DNA from: Paraclostridium tenue
Lineage (GTDB): Bacteria; Bacillota; Clostridia; Peptostreptococcales; Peptostreptococcaceae
Direction: 5' to 3'
NCBI RefSeq assembly: GCF_015668515.1
Contig: NZ_JADPFO010000002.1
Location: 252,992-316,991, forward strand
Length of the DNA: 64,000 bases
Of this stretch, positions 44,164-53,315 are shown in pieces. Every line of letters starts with the position of its first letter. Within the stretch, counting starts at the first letter, position 1. The translations under genes and the position numbers were made by a program. The notes below the pieces were generated by a model. That model made no database searches and was not told the DNA's origin. It saw only the letters and a program-made list of their open reading frames with translations.

Positions 44164-44916
44164 ATGTATAGAAAATTATTAAGTCTTTTTATAATACTCT
44201 CGATAGGAATGATTGTTTTAGGATGCGAAAAACATGAAAAAACAAAAATTAATGTAAGTGTTGCAGTTAGTTTAAAAAATCCATTTCAAGAAATTGAAAA
44301 GTTGTATGAACAAGAAAATAAAGATATAGATTTAGTTTTAAATTTTGGATCTTCAGGTTCTCTAAAGCAACAAATAGTTCAAGGAGCTCCATGTAATATA
44401 TTTATATCAGCTTCTAAAAAATATATGGATGAATTAAAAAAAGATAATTATTTGATAGATAATAAATATAATGAATTTACAAAAAATAGATTAGTTTTAG
44501 CTAGTAGTACAAAAGATATAAAAAGCATAGATGATTTAAAAAATAATGAATATAAAAAGATAGGAATAGGAGATTTAAAAAGTGTTCCAGTAGGTCAATA
44601 TGCAAATGAAGTAATAATTAATAAAGGTATAAAAAATGACATAGAAAACAAACTTGTATATGGAAAAGATGCAAAAGAAGTATTAGCATGGGTAGTGTCT
44701 GGAAATGTAGATGCAGGATTTTTATATTCAAGTGATACAATAAACAAGAAAAATTTACATATATACAATATTGCAAATGATTTACACTCACCTATAGTAT
44801 ATCCAGTTGGAATAATTAAATCAGAAAATAATTTAGATCAAATTAAAAAGTTTAATAAATATTTACTTAGCAATGACGTTAAGGACATATTAAAAAATTA
44901 TGGGTATGAATCATAA
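44164..44916 (+). CDS. modA: Molybdate ABC transporter substrate-binding lipoprotein
   Basis: A 250-residue solute-binding protein with a lipoprotein signal (lipobox IVLGC, Cys about residue 21). VSVAVSLKNPFQEIEKLYEQ, LNFGSSGSLKQQIVQGAPCNIFISAS and AGFLYSSD are ModA features for the oxyanion-binding site. First gene of modABC, with GGAGG before ATG. Tungstate could also be the ligand. Confidence 0.92.
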   Translation: MYRKLLSLFIILSIGMIVLGCEKHEKTKINVSVAVSLKNPFQEIEKLYEQENKDIDLVLNFGSSGSLKQQIVQGAPCNIFISASKKYMDELKKDNYLIDNKYNEFTKNRLVLASSTKDIKSIDDLKNNEYKKIGIGDLKSVPVGQYANEVIINKGIKNDIENKLVYGKDAKEVLAWVVSGNVDAGFLYSSDTINKKNLHIYNIANDLHSPIVYPVGIIKSENNLDQIKKFNKYLLSNDVKDILKNYGYES

Positions 44917-44948
44917 GTTTGACAACAATTTAGATAGGAGATTATCAA

Positions 44949-45623
44949 ATGGATATTTCACCATTAATTATTTCGATAAAAACGTCTTTAAGTGCAACAT
45001 TTATAACCTTTACATTAGGTATTTTAATTGCTTATAAAATGGCATGGTATAAAGGTAAGTATGAAAATATTATAGATACATTATTAACTTTGCCATTAAT
45101 ACTACCGCCGACGGTGGTAGGATTTTTTTTGTTAATTATAATAGGTAAAAATGGTCCTGTAGGAATTTTACTTAAAAACTTTGATATAAATTTAATATTT
45201 ACTTGGACAGCGACAGTAATTTCAGCCACAGTAGTATCCTTTCCAATAATGTATAGGACTTTAAAAGGTTCATTTGAACAAATAGATAATAATATGGTAT
45301 ACGCAGCTAGAACACTAGGACTTAGTGAAAAGCAGATATTTTACAAAATAGTTATTCCTTTAGCTTATCCAGGAATAATTGGTGCAGTAGTGCTATCCTT
45401 TGCTAGGGCACTTGGAGAATTTGGAGCAACTTTGATGGTAGCAGGAAATATACCGGGTAAAACTCAAACTATGCCAATAGCTATATTTTTTGAGGCTGAA
45501 GGCGGAAATATGAATCAAGCAATGCTCTGGGTTATGATTATGATTGGATTATCATCTATAGTTATAGTAGTGTCTAATTGTATATCAAAATCTAAGCTTA
45601 GAAAACTTGGAAAGAGGGATTAA
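44949..45623 (+). CDS. modB: Molybdate ABC transporter permease
   Basis: A 224-residue permease with five membrane helices. LPLILPPTVVGFFLL and the coupling loop ARALGEFGATLMVAGNIPGKTQTMP (EAA-like, contacts ModC) are typical. Starts 32 bases after modA and is followed after two bases by modC. Confidence 0.93.
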   Translation: MDISPLIISIKTSLSATFITFTLGILIAYKMAWYKGKYENIIDTLLTLPLILPPTVVGFFLLIIIGKNGPVGILLKNFDINLIFTWTATVISATVVSFPIMYRTLKGSFEQIDNNMVYAARTLGLSEKQIFYKIVIPLAYPGIIGAVVLSFARALGEFGATLMVAGNIPGKTQTMPIAIFFEAEGGNMNQAMLWVMIMIGLSSIVIVVSNCISKSKLRKLGKRD

Positions 45624-45625
45624 AG

Positions 45626-46672
45626 ATGTCTTTATATATAGATATAGAAAAAAAGTTAAATAGCTATGTTCTAAAAGTAAATATAAATCAAAATAATAAA
45701 ATTACTGGATTATTGGGGGAATCTGGTTGTGGTAAAAGTATTACTTTAAAATGTATAGCAGGACTTGAAACCCCAGATAAAGGAAAGATTATAGTGAACA
45801 ATAAGGTGTTATACGATTCTAGTAAAAATATAAATTTAAAACCTCAAGATAGGAATGTAGGTTTTGTATTTCAATATTATGCACTTTTCCCTCATATGAC
45901 AGTTGATGAAAATATAAAATTGGGGTTAATCAATAAAAGTAAATTTGCTACAGATGAAATTTGTAATGAATATATAGATAAATTTAATTTGAAGAAGTTA
46001 AAAGATTTATATCCAAATCAGTTGTCAGGGGGACAGCAGCAAAGAGTCGCATTGGCTAGAGCATTAGTTAAAGAACCGGAAATATTACTTTTAGATGAAC
46101 CATTTTCAGCTCTTGATTATCATCTAAGAGATATTATGGAAGAAAATTTAAGAAATACACTTAAGAGCTATGAAGGTAACACTATATTTGTAACTCATAA
46201 TATAAATGAAGCTTATAGAGTTTGTGATGATATAGTTGTATATGATAATGGATTAGCAATCAACAAAAGAAGTAAAGATGAATTATTTAAAAGTCCAAAA
46301 TCGTTGAAAGAGGCTAAATTAACTGGTTTTAAGAATATATCAAAAATTAAATTTATAAAAGGTGAAGTTATTTATGCCATAGATTGGGATATTTATATAA
46401 ATGTAAACAATATGAGTATAAATGAAGATTTAAATTATGTATGTATAAGAGAAGAGGATATAAAAATTAGTAATAATAGAAGGACTGAGGTATTTAATAT
46501 GGAACTTATAAATATTATAGAAAATCCTTTTGACTATACTGTAAGTTTAAAAAAAGCTAAGTCTGATAAATTATCTCCTATTTATATTAATATAAAAAAG
46601 ACTGATATGAATTCACTTAGTGGAAATTTTATAAATATAGAATTTGATAAAGATAAACTATGCTTTTTTTAA
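45626..46672 (+). CDS. modC: Molybdate ABC transporter ATP-binding protein
   Basis: ATPase of the transporter, 348 residues. Walker A GESGCGKS (about 31-38), Q-loop FQYYALFPHMTV, signature LSGGQQQRVALARAL, Walker B ILLLDEPFSALD and switch His in FVTHNINEA are all present. The C-terminal third (from about 235) would be the TOBE-type regulatory domain but is divergent. Two bases separate it from modB. Confidence 0.92.
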   Translation: MSLYIDIEKKLNSYVLKVNINQNNKITGLLGESGCGKSITLKCIAGLETPDKGKIIVNNKVLYDSSKNINLKPQDRNVGFVFQYYALFPHMTVDENIKLGLINKSKFATDEICNEYIDKFNLKKLKDLYPNQLSGGQQQRVALARALVKEPEILLLDEPFSALDYHLRDIMEENLRNTLKSYEGNTIFVTHNINEAYRVCDDIVVYDNGLAINKRSKDELFKSPKSLKEAKLTGFKNISKIKFIKGEVIYAIDWDIYINVNNMSINEDLNYVCIREEDIKISNNRRTEVFNMELINIIENPFDYTVSLKKAKSDKLSPIYINIKKTDMNSLSGNFINIEFDKDKLCFF

Positions 46673-46734
46673 CAACTAAATTTTAATAGAATCTGAGTTT
46701 ATTGTATAATATTATTTGTGAAGGAGGAATTATT

Positions 46735-47565
46735 ATGAATAATTTAAAGATAATATGTGATAGTTTATCTGATATACCTAAAAATTTAAGGGAAAAATAT
46801 GATATAGAAATGGTTCCTTTAACTGTTAGATTTGGAGAAGATGAATATAAAGATGGAATAGATTTAGAACCTAAAAATTTTTATGACATGTTAAGAGAAG
46901 GTAAACTTCCTCAAACATCGCAAGCTACATATGCCCAATTTAAAGAAGTATTTGATAAATTTATAAAAGAAGGTAAAGAAATATTATACATATCGGGATC
47001 ATCGAAAGCTACAGGAACTTATCAAAGTGCTGTTATGGCTAAAAATGATACTGAAGGAAAAATATATACATTTGATACTTTAAATTTTTCATATGGATGT
47101 GGTATGCAGGTTGTAAAAGCTGCTCAGATGGCATGTGAAGGTAAATCTATAGAAGAGATTATAAAAGAATTAGAGTACATGAGAGATAATATGTATGTTG
47201 TATTCTCTGTTGATGATTTAAAGTATTTACAAAGAGGCGGTAGAATATCTTCTTCTAAGGCGGTAATTGGTAATATGCTCAATATAAAACCTATATTAGA
47301 AGTTAAGGATGGACTAGTTACACCAGTGGCTCAAGCAAGAGGAAAAAAACACGTATTTGCTAAAATGGTTGATTTAGCTAAAAAACACTATACTGAGGGA
47401 ATGGGTATTGCTATAGGACATGGGGATTGTGAAAGTGATATGACAAAATTAAGAGATATGACAAATAATGAGCTTAGAATTAGTGATATATTAATTACAG
47501 ATGTTGGATCTTGTGTAGGGTCTCATGCAGGGCCAGGCATATTAGGAATATTTTGTGTTAAATAA
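46735..47565 (+). CDS. DegV family fatty-acid-binding protein
   Basis: DegV/FakB-type protein of 276 residues that binds a fatty acid and presents it to a FakA kinase. N-terminal IICDSLSDIPKNL, the TSQATYAQF and SGSSKATGTYQSA segments that grip the carboxylate, and SVDDLKYLQRGGRIS fit. TTG 46702 is in frame, but AAGGAGG at 46721-46727 supports ATG 46735. Confidence 0.92.
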   Translation: MNNLKIICDSLSDIPKNLREKYDIEMVPLTVRFGEDEYKDGIDLEPKNFYDMLREGKLPQTSQATYAQFKEVFDKFIKEGKEILYISGSSKATGTYQSAVMAKNDTEGKIYTFDTLNFSYGCGMQVVKAAQMACEGKSIEEIIKELEYMRDNMYVVFSVDDLKYLQRGGRISSSKAVIGNMLNIKPILEVKDGLVTPVAQARGKKHVFAKMVDLAKKHYTEGMGIAIGHGDCESDMTKLRDMTNNELRISDILITDVGSCVGSHAGPGILGIFCVK

Positions 47566-47582
47566 CTAATATAAGTAAAAAT

Positions 47583-47613
47583 AAAAAAGCACATCATTTG
47601 ATGTGCTTTTTTT
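47583..47613. terminator. Bidirectional terminator after degV
   Basis: AAAAAAGCACATCA (47583-47596) pairs with TGATGTGCTTTTTT-type arm (to 47612) with a tiny loop; serves the converging EIIC gene too. Confidence 0.9.
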
Positions 47614-47626
47614 ATATAATAACTGA

Positions 47627-48682
47627 CTAAGCAGCTGTATCTTCGTTATTTCCATTTCCACGGATTACATCAGCTCTAACTATTTTGTAGTTTTTGAATA
47701 ATGCATGTCCTATAAATCCAGCAGCAATACTTACTACTATACATCCAGCAGCAGCCATTAAAGCAGGAGTTCCATTTTGTCCAACTGCTACAGCAAAACC
47801 TGCTATTGGAGTAGCCATACCAGGAACGCTTATTGCAAGTGGTGCAACATAACTACTTATTAAAGCAACTACAACACCTGATAATGCTCCACCTATAAAG
47901 TTAGTAGTGAATACTGGTATTGGGTTAGCAGATATTATATCTGATTGAGTTAAAGGCTCTATAGCAACAGCTATTGTATCTTTTTTATCACCAAACTTCA
48001 TTCTAGAGAAGAATACGAAGTTCATGAAAGAAGAACCGAATACTGCTAATGCACCTATTGCCATTGGAAGACCTGTTAATCCTATTATAGATGTTAAAGC
48101 CATTGATGATAATGGAGCAGTAGCAACAACTGTTATTAAGCCACCAAGTATTATACCCATTAATATTGGAGATGTAGTAGAAGCAGCTGTTAAAGCTTGT
48201 CCTATTTGCATTAAAGTATCATTAACTATTGGGTTCATAACTTGAGCTATTCCTCTTGATAAAGGAGCAGCTATTAATATTATTACTATTAAGTCAAGTC
48301 CAGCAGGAGTTTTTTCCTCTAAGAACTTAACAACGAATGATATTAAGTAACCAGCAACGAATCCTGGAAGTATTCCGAATCCTGAAACTGATAAACCAAC
48401 TAAAACTGCATAAACTGGAGAAACACCTAAAGCTAATGGAACTAATATAGCAGCGGCAACTCCACCTAAACTACCGTTTGCAGATCCAACTTGCTCTAAG
48501 AATTTTATTCCAAATTGTTGTCCAAATAATGAAGCGTGGAATGCTTCAACTAAGAAACTTGCACATGCAGCACTCGCTAATGCACCCATAGCTTTCATAC
48601 CATGAGGAGCTTTGTAGCTAAATAAAGTGAATAATGCCAGTACAACTAATAATAATGCTGTACTTGTAAGTATTTGCATCAT
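47627..48682 (-). CDS. Orphan PTS-EIIC-like membrane protein (copy 1)
   Basis: A 351-residue membrane protein of the PTS_EIIC_2 type with about 9-10 helices, rich in Gly and Ala; ALGVSPVYAVLVGLSVSGFGILPGFVAGY and IAGFAVAVGQNGTPALMAA are characteristic segments. No EIIA or EIIB is nearby. Nearly the same as the copy at 49033, differing mainly at the C-terminus and in a few loops. AAGGAGG lies 9 bases before the ATG, and a good promoter stands upstream. Substrate unknown. Confidence 0.82.
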   Translation of the reverse strand: MMQILTSTALLLVVLALFTLFSYKAPHGMKAMGALASAACASFLVEAFHASLFGQQFGIKFLEQVGSANGSLGGVAAAILVPLALGVSPVYAVLVGLSVSGFGILPGFVAGYLISFVVKFLEEKTPAGLDLIVIILIAAPLSRGIAQVMNPIVNDTLMQIGQALTAASTTSPILMGIILGGLITVVATAPLSSMALTSIIGLTGLPMAIGALAVFGSSFMNFVFFSRMKFGDKKDTIAVAIEPLTQSDIISANPIPVFTTNFIGGALSGVVVALISSYVAPLAISVPGMATPIAGFAVAVGQNGTPALMAAAGCIVVSIAAGFIGHALFKNYKIVRADVIRGNGNNEDTAA

Positions 48683-48759
48683 AATGATTGCCTCCTTAAA
48701 TGTAAAATAAACAAATGCTTGTTATTGTTTTCCCGCTTGTCTCGGGAAGCTATGAGTCA

Positions 48760-48788
48760 ATTATATTATAAAAAAACATTTTTGTAAA
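48760..48788 (-). promoter_or_regulatory. Promoter of EIIC copy 1
   Basis: Read on the minus strand: TTTACA (48788-48783), 17 bases, TATAAT (48765-48760). The leader carries a small CCCG/CGGG hairpin near 48731-48746. Apart from this and the terminator of the next gene I see nothing in 48683-49032. Confidence 0.7.
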
Positions 48789-48963
48789 TAGTTTAAATGT
48801 AGAAAAATGTAGAAAGAGTTAGAAAATAAAGTAAAGTTTGAAAAATAATGTTAAAATTGCAACCGCATCAGATTGCTGTTTTGGAGTGTTATTATAGAGT
48901 AGATATATGCTAGTTTATATTTTGAATAAGTAAGATTTTTTATGAAAATTGTTCTTAAATATG

Positions 48964-48996
48964 AAAAAAGCTGCTTTTAACAATGTAAAAGCAACT
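48964..48996 (-). terminator. Terminator of EIIC copy 2
   Basis: On the minus strand GTTGCTTTTA (48995-48986) pairs with TAAAAGCAGC (48979-48970), followed by T residues. Confidence 0.82.
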
Positions 48997-49032
48997 TTAT
49001 TTATAATATCATTTTATGTAAAACATACTGGT

Positions 49033-50088
49033 CTAAGCAGCAGTACATTCGTTGTTTTTTTCACCACGTATTTCAGCAACAGTAACTATTTTGTGGTTAC
49101 TGAATATTCTATGTCCTAATAATCCAGAGAATACACTTGCTACTATACATCCACCAGCAGCAATTAAAGCAGGAGTTCCGTTTTGTCCAACTGCTACAGC
49201 AAAACCAGCGATTGGAGTAGCCATACCAGGAACGCTTATTGCAAGTGGAGCAACGTACATACTTACTAAAGCAACTACAATACCTGATAATGCTCCGCCT
49301 ATAAAGTTAGTAGTAAATACTGGTATTGGATTTGCAGATATTACATCTGATTGAGTTAATGGTTCTATTGCAACAGAAATAGTGTCTTTTTTATCACCAA
49401 ATTTCATTTTAGAGAAAAATACGAAGTTTGTGAAAGAAGAACCGAATACTGCTAATGCACCTATTGCCATTGGAAGTCCAGTTAATCCTATTACAGATGT
49501 TAATGCCATTGATGATAAAGGTGTATTACCAACAACAGTTATTAATCCTCCTAGTATTATAGCCATAAATATTGGAGATGTTGAAGAAGCAGCTGTTAAA
49601 GCTTGTCCTATTTGCATTAATGTAGATTTTACAAGTGGATCCATAAATGTAGCGATTCCTCTTGATAAAGGAGCAGCAATTAATATTATAATTATTAAAT
49701 CAAGACCAGCAGGAGCTTTTTTCTCTAAGAATTTAACAACAAATGCTGTTAAATATCCTGCAACAAATCCTGGAAGTATTCCGAAACCAGAAACTGATAA
49801 ACCAACTAAAACTGCATATACTGGAGATACACCTAAAGCTAATGGAACTAATATAGCTGCAGCAACTCCACTTAAACTACCAGTAGCAGATCCAACGCTT
49901 CCTAAGAATGCAATATGAACTTGTTCTCCGAATAATGCACCATGAAATGCTTGAACTAAAAAACTTGCGCAAGCAGCACTTGCTAATGCACCCATAGCTT
50001 TCATACCATAAGGTGCTTTGTAACAAAATAGACTGAATAATGCTAGTACAGCCAAAAGTAATGCTGTACTCGTTATAATTTGCATCAT
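49033..50088 (-). CDS. Orphan PTS-EIIC-like membrane protein (copy 2)
   Basis: Tandem paralogue of the gene at 47627, also 351 residues, with the same helices and the same conserved ALGVSPVYAVLVGLSVSG and AVAVGQNGTPAL segments. The two genes have separate promoters and terminators, so they can be expressed differently. It is divergent from a MarR gene, a common arrangement for a regulator and its target. GAGGAGGAAA site. Confidence 0.82.
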   Translation of the reverse strand: MMQIITSTALLLAVLALFSLFCYKAPYGMKAMGALASAACASFLVQAFHGALFGEQVHIAFLGSVGSATGSLSGVAAAILVPLALGVSPVYAVLVGLSVSGFGILPGFVAGYLTAFVVKFLEKKAPAGLDLIIIILIAAPLSRGIATFMDPLVKSTLMQIGQALTAASSTSPIFMAIILGGLITVVGNTPLSSMALTSVIGLTGLPMAIGALAVFGSSFTNFVFFSKMKFGDKKDTISVAIEPLTQSDVISANPIPVFTTNFIGGALSGIVVALVSMYVAPLAISVPGMATPIAGFAVAVGQNGTPALIAAGGCIVASVFSGLLGHRIFSNHKIVTVAEIRGEKNNECTAA

Positions 50089-50106
50089 AAAAAAATTTCC
50101 TCCTCG

Positions 50107-50153
50107 GTGATTAAAATAAATAGTCGTTACGCTTTTTAAGCAGTGATTAAAAT
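50107..50153. repeat. Direct repeat in the leader of EIIC copy 2
   Basis: GTGATTAAAAT occurs at 50107-50117 and 50143-50153, 36 bases apart, between the -10 region and the ribosome site of the EIIC gene. It may be a binding site for the divergent MarR protein. Confidence 0.4.
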
Positions 50154-50179
50154 TATATTATAAAATGTAAATTTTGCAA
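50152..50179 (-). promoter_or_regulatory. Promoter of EIIC copy 2
   Basis: Read on the minus strand: TTGCAA (50179-50174), 16 bases, TATAAT (50157-50152). Confidence 0.65.
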
Positions 50180-50346
50180 ATAGTGCAAAATGTATGAAAA
50201 TGTAGAAAAATGTAGAAAATAAAATAAGATTTAAAAAATATTGAAAAGCTTTAATAAACATGAATTGTTGTTTTGGTGTTGTTTATACAAAAGAATTAGT
50301 GTAAACTAGTATTTGACGATAATCTAAAGGGGTTGGAGGTGAAAGT

Positions 50347-50799
50347 ATGAATGAAATAATAAAAGATATTATAGACTTTGTATCTAAAACTTTTCCAAAG
50401 ATACATGCAAGTTTATATCTAGAATCTTTAAAAGAATATGCAGCAAATACTGATGTAAATAGAACTCAATTAAGAGCACTTGTATTCATAAAAAATAATG
50501 GGGAAATAACAATGACGGACTTATGTGAAAAATTAAATATAGAAAAAGGAAGTCTTACTACTATGGTAGATGACTTAACTAAAAAAGGATACTTAACAAG
50601 GACAAGGGACTTAAGAGATAGAAGAAAGTATATATTAAACTTAACTAATGAAGGAGACGTAATAGCTAAAGACTTTTTAGAAGAATTAGGTAAAAAGCTA
50701 GAATCTAGATTTTTAGAATTAAGTGAAGAGGATAGAGATAAGTTCATGCAGTCAATAAAAAATTTAGAAGATATACTTATAAAAGAAAATTTAAAATAA
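50347..50799 (+). CDS. MarR-family transcriptional regulator
   Basis: A 150-residue winged-helix regulator. The recognition region MTDLCEKLNIEKGSLTTMVDDLTKKGYL (about 57-84) and the wing RDLRDRRKYILNLTNEG (about 88-104) are typical of MarR. Acts as a dimer, usually repressing a divergent gene, here EIIC copy 2. GGTTGGAGGTGAA site before the ATG. Confidence 0.9.
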   Translation: MNEIIKDIIDFVSKTFPKIHASLYLESLKEYAANTDVNRTQLRALVFIKNNGEITMTDLCEKLNIEKGSLTTMVDDLTKKGYLTRTRDLRDRRKYILNLTNEGDVIAKDFLEELGKKLESRFLELSEEDRDKFMQSIKNLEDILIKENLK

Positions 50800-50830
50800 G
50801 TATATAAAAACCCAATTTGAGTAACAAGTA

Positions 50831-50862
50831 AAAAATAGGCATTCAATTGAATGCCTATTTTT
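50831..50862. terminator. Bidirectional palindromic terminator
   Basis: A perfect 32-base palindrome, AAAAATAGGCATTCAA joined to its reverse complement, between marR and the converging aminotransferase gene. Confidence 0.88.
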
Positions 50863-52075
50863 TATATATTAGTTGCTAAATTATTTTTAATTTCAATATA
50901 TTTTTCAATACCTTGCTTTAATATACTAGCAGCTTTCTTTAAATCGTTTTCATTTAATATATAAGCAAGTCTGATTTCGCTTTTTCCAAGACCCTTTGTT
51001 GCATAAAATCCTTCAGCAGGACATACCATTACAGTTTCTCCATCAACCTCAAATTCATTTAACATCCAAATTACAAAATCTTCAGCATTTTCTATAGGTA
51101 ATTTAGCAAGTATATAAAATGCACCTTTAGGTTTTTCACATATAACTCCTTCAACTTTCATTAATTCATTGATAATACATCTCTTCTTTTTTTATATTCT
51201 TCATTAACTTCGTTAAAATAAGATTTAGGCGTTTTATATAATTCTATGGCGCCTACTTGATCAAGTGTAGACACACATAATCTTCCTTGACATAACTTTA
51301 GAACTTGGGATATGAAACTTTTATTTTTACAAGCAAGAGAGCCTATTCTAGCGCCACATGCACTATATCTTTTAGACACACTATCAACTATTATTACTCT
51401 ATCTTTTACTTTATCTATATTACCAAAGCTTATATAATCAAGTCCATCATAAACAAACTCTCTGTAAACCTCATCAGCTATTATCCATAAATTATTTTCT
51501 ATAGCTATATCAGATAGCATATAAACTTCTTCTTTAGTATATACACAACCAGTTGGATTTCCTGGATTAGATATTAGTATTGCTTTAGTGTTTTTATCTA
51601 TTTTAGAAACTATATCTTCTTTTTTAGGTAAATGAAATCCCTCTTCTGGATGTGTAGTTATAGGTTTTACACAAACATTTATGCAAGAGCTAAATCCGTT
51701 ATAGTTAGTATAAAATGGTTCAGGTACTAAGATATTATCTCCGGGGTCACAAGTAGCCATCATAGCAAATAGTAAAGCCTCACTACCACCATTAGTTATA
51801 AGTATCTCATCTTTTTTAAAGTCTATATCATATGTAGAGTAATAATTTATCATTTCCTCTATTAACTCAGGTAATCCTTGAGATACTGCATATTCTAACA
51901 CATCACTATTAAAATTATTAATAGCATCAAAAAAGCTTTTAGGTGTTTTTATGTCTGGCTGACCTATATTTAAATGATAAACTTTTAATCCTCGTTCCTT
52001 TGCAGCTGTTGAATATGGAACTAGCTTTCTTATAGGTGAAGATTGCATAGATATAACTCTATTAGAAAAGTTCAT
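50862..52075 (-). pseudogene. Class I/II aminotransferase interrupted by a frameshift
   Basis: PLP-dependent aminotransferase (AspC/AAT-like), about 404 codons in two frames. The first 304 codons (52075-51161) contain LNIGQPDIKTP, TNGGSEALLFAM, ILISNPGNPTGCVYT, IIADEVYREF and the PLP lysine in SVSKRYSACGARIGS. They end EYKKRRDVLSMN at a stop. The other frame continues NELMKVEGVICEKPKGAFYI through to EIRLAYILNENDLKKA. The break is at about 51171-51172, where one base is missing relative to an intact frame. Either a recent pseudogene or a sequencing error. Only one frameshift and no further decay is seen. Confidence 0.88.
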
Positions 52076-52345
52076 TTTTAATACCCCCTATTATTTGTTT
52101 GAAAAATCTGTAAAATCTCTTTACAAGAGTATAATAGCAGAAGTTATATTAAAAATCATTCAATTTTTAATGTTAAAATAAAAGAGTAAGAGGATTTACA
52201 TTTGATGTTAAAATCTGTAAAATTATAAATGTGTATTTGATTAATTTACAAAAATAGTTATAACAAAATATTATTGTGAAAATATTATATAAGATATAAA
52301 TATATATGATTTGATATATAAATACTCTTAGAAGAGGTGCTTGGT

Positions 52346-53296
52346 ATGAAAGATGTAAGAATTGACTTATTTAGTGGTGATATGGTTATATCTGCACCTG
52401 ATAGGTCAAGCAGACCTACTGATATTAAACCAATTATGGATGAAGAAGAAGTTTATGATATATATGATTTAAATTGTCCATTTTGTAGAGGTAATGAAGA
52501 ATATGCAGCTGAAAAAACATTTGAAATATGTAATGGGTCAGAGTGGGTTTGTAGGTCAGTTTATAATAAATACCCAATTATAGATGAAAGTTGTGAAGGT
52601 ATAAGAGGAAATCACGAAGTGATGATAGATACTTATAGGCATAATGGTTCTTTTTATAACATGAGTGAAAAAGAGTTTAATAATATGTTTTTAATGTATA
52701 AAAATAGATATGAGAAGTATATAAATGATAAAGACGTATTATATGTTAGTATATTTAAAAACTTCTTAAAAAAAGCAGGAGCATCTCTAATCCATCCACA
52801 TTCACAGATTATTTCCATGTCCATGGTGCCTAAAGATGTTAAAAATGAAATTAATATATTAAAAGAGTATTATGAAAACGAAAATGAAAGTTTATACAAA
52901 AAGACAATTAAAAAAGAATTAAGTTTAAATGAAAGAGTTGTGTATAATGGTAGTAAATTTATAGTATTAGTTCCTTATGCATCTATGTATAGTAATGAAG
53001 TTAGAATTATATGTAAAGATAGTACTAAGTTTGAAGATTTAGAAAATGATAATATACATGAACTTGCATATATATTTAAAAATTTATTTGAAAAAATATA
53101 TAAAGTATGTGGTTATATGCCGTTTAATTTATGTATGCATTCACACCCTAAAAATATAGATTGTAGTGATTTATTTAATTTACATTTTCATGTAATACCT
53201 AGAAAATATAGTTTTGGAGGATTTGAGATAAGTAATGGAATTTATGTATCTTCTACACTGCCAAAAGACTTTGCAAAAAAAATAATATTTAAATAG
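52346..53296 (+). CDS. Galactose-1-phosphate uridylyltransferase-like protein (HIT superfamily)
   Basis: About 316 residues. NCPFCRGNEE gives the Zn-binding cysteines, SLIHPHSQIIS the catalytic HPHSQ, and LHFHVIPRKY the C-terminal histidines, as in GalT. No galK or galE is adjacent, so a related role (ADP/UDP-sugar phosphorylase or Ap4A-type) is possible. GTG 52337 overlaps AGAAGAGG; ATG 52346 is the likely start. Confidence 0.8.
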   Translation: MKDVRIDLFSGDMVISAPDRSSRPTDIKPIMDEEEVYDIYDLNCPFCRGNEEYAAEKTFEICNGSEWVCRSVYNKYPIIDESCEGIRGNHEVMIDTYRHNGSFYNMSEKEFNNMFLMYKNRYEKYINDKDVLYVSIFKNFLKKAGASLIHPHSQIISMSMVPKDVKNEINILKEYYENENESLYKKTIKKELSLNERVVYNGSKFIVLVPYASMYSNEVRIICKDSTKFEDLENDNIHELAYIFKNLFEKIYKVCGYMPFNLCMHSHPKNIDCSDLFNLHFHVIPRKYSFGGFEISNGIYVSSTLPKDFAKKIIFK

Positions 53297-53315
53297 ATAA
53301 ACAAAGGAGAAAAAT

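Noticed and set aside
48683-48760. Riboswitch in the leader of EIIC copy 1
   Set aside because: Only a small CCCG/CGGG stem is seen and no known aptamer consensus.
51159-51178. Programmed ribosomal frameshift in the aminotransferase
   Set aside because: No slippery heptamer or following structure is evident, and aminotransferases of this family are not known to use recoding; a plain frameshift is simpler.
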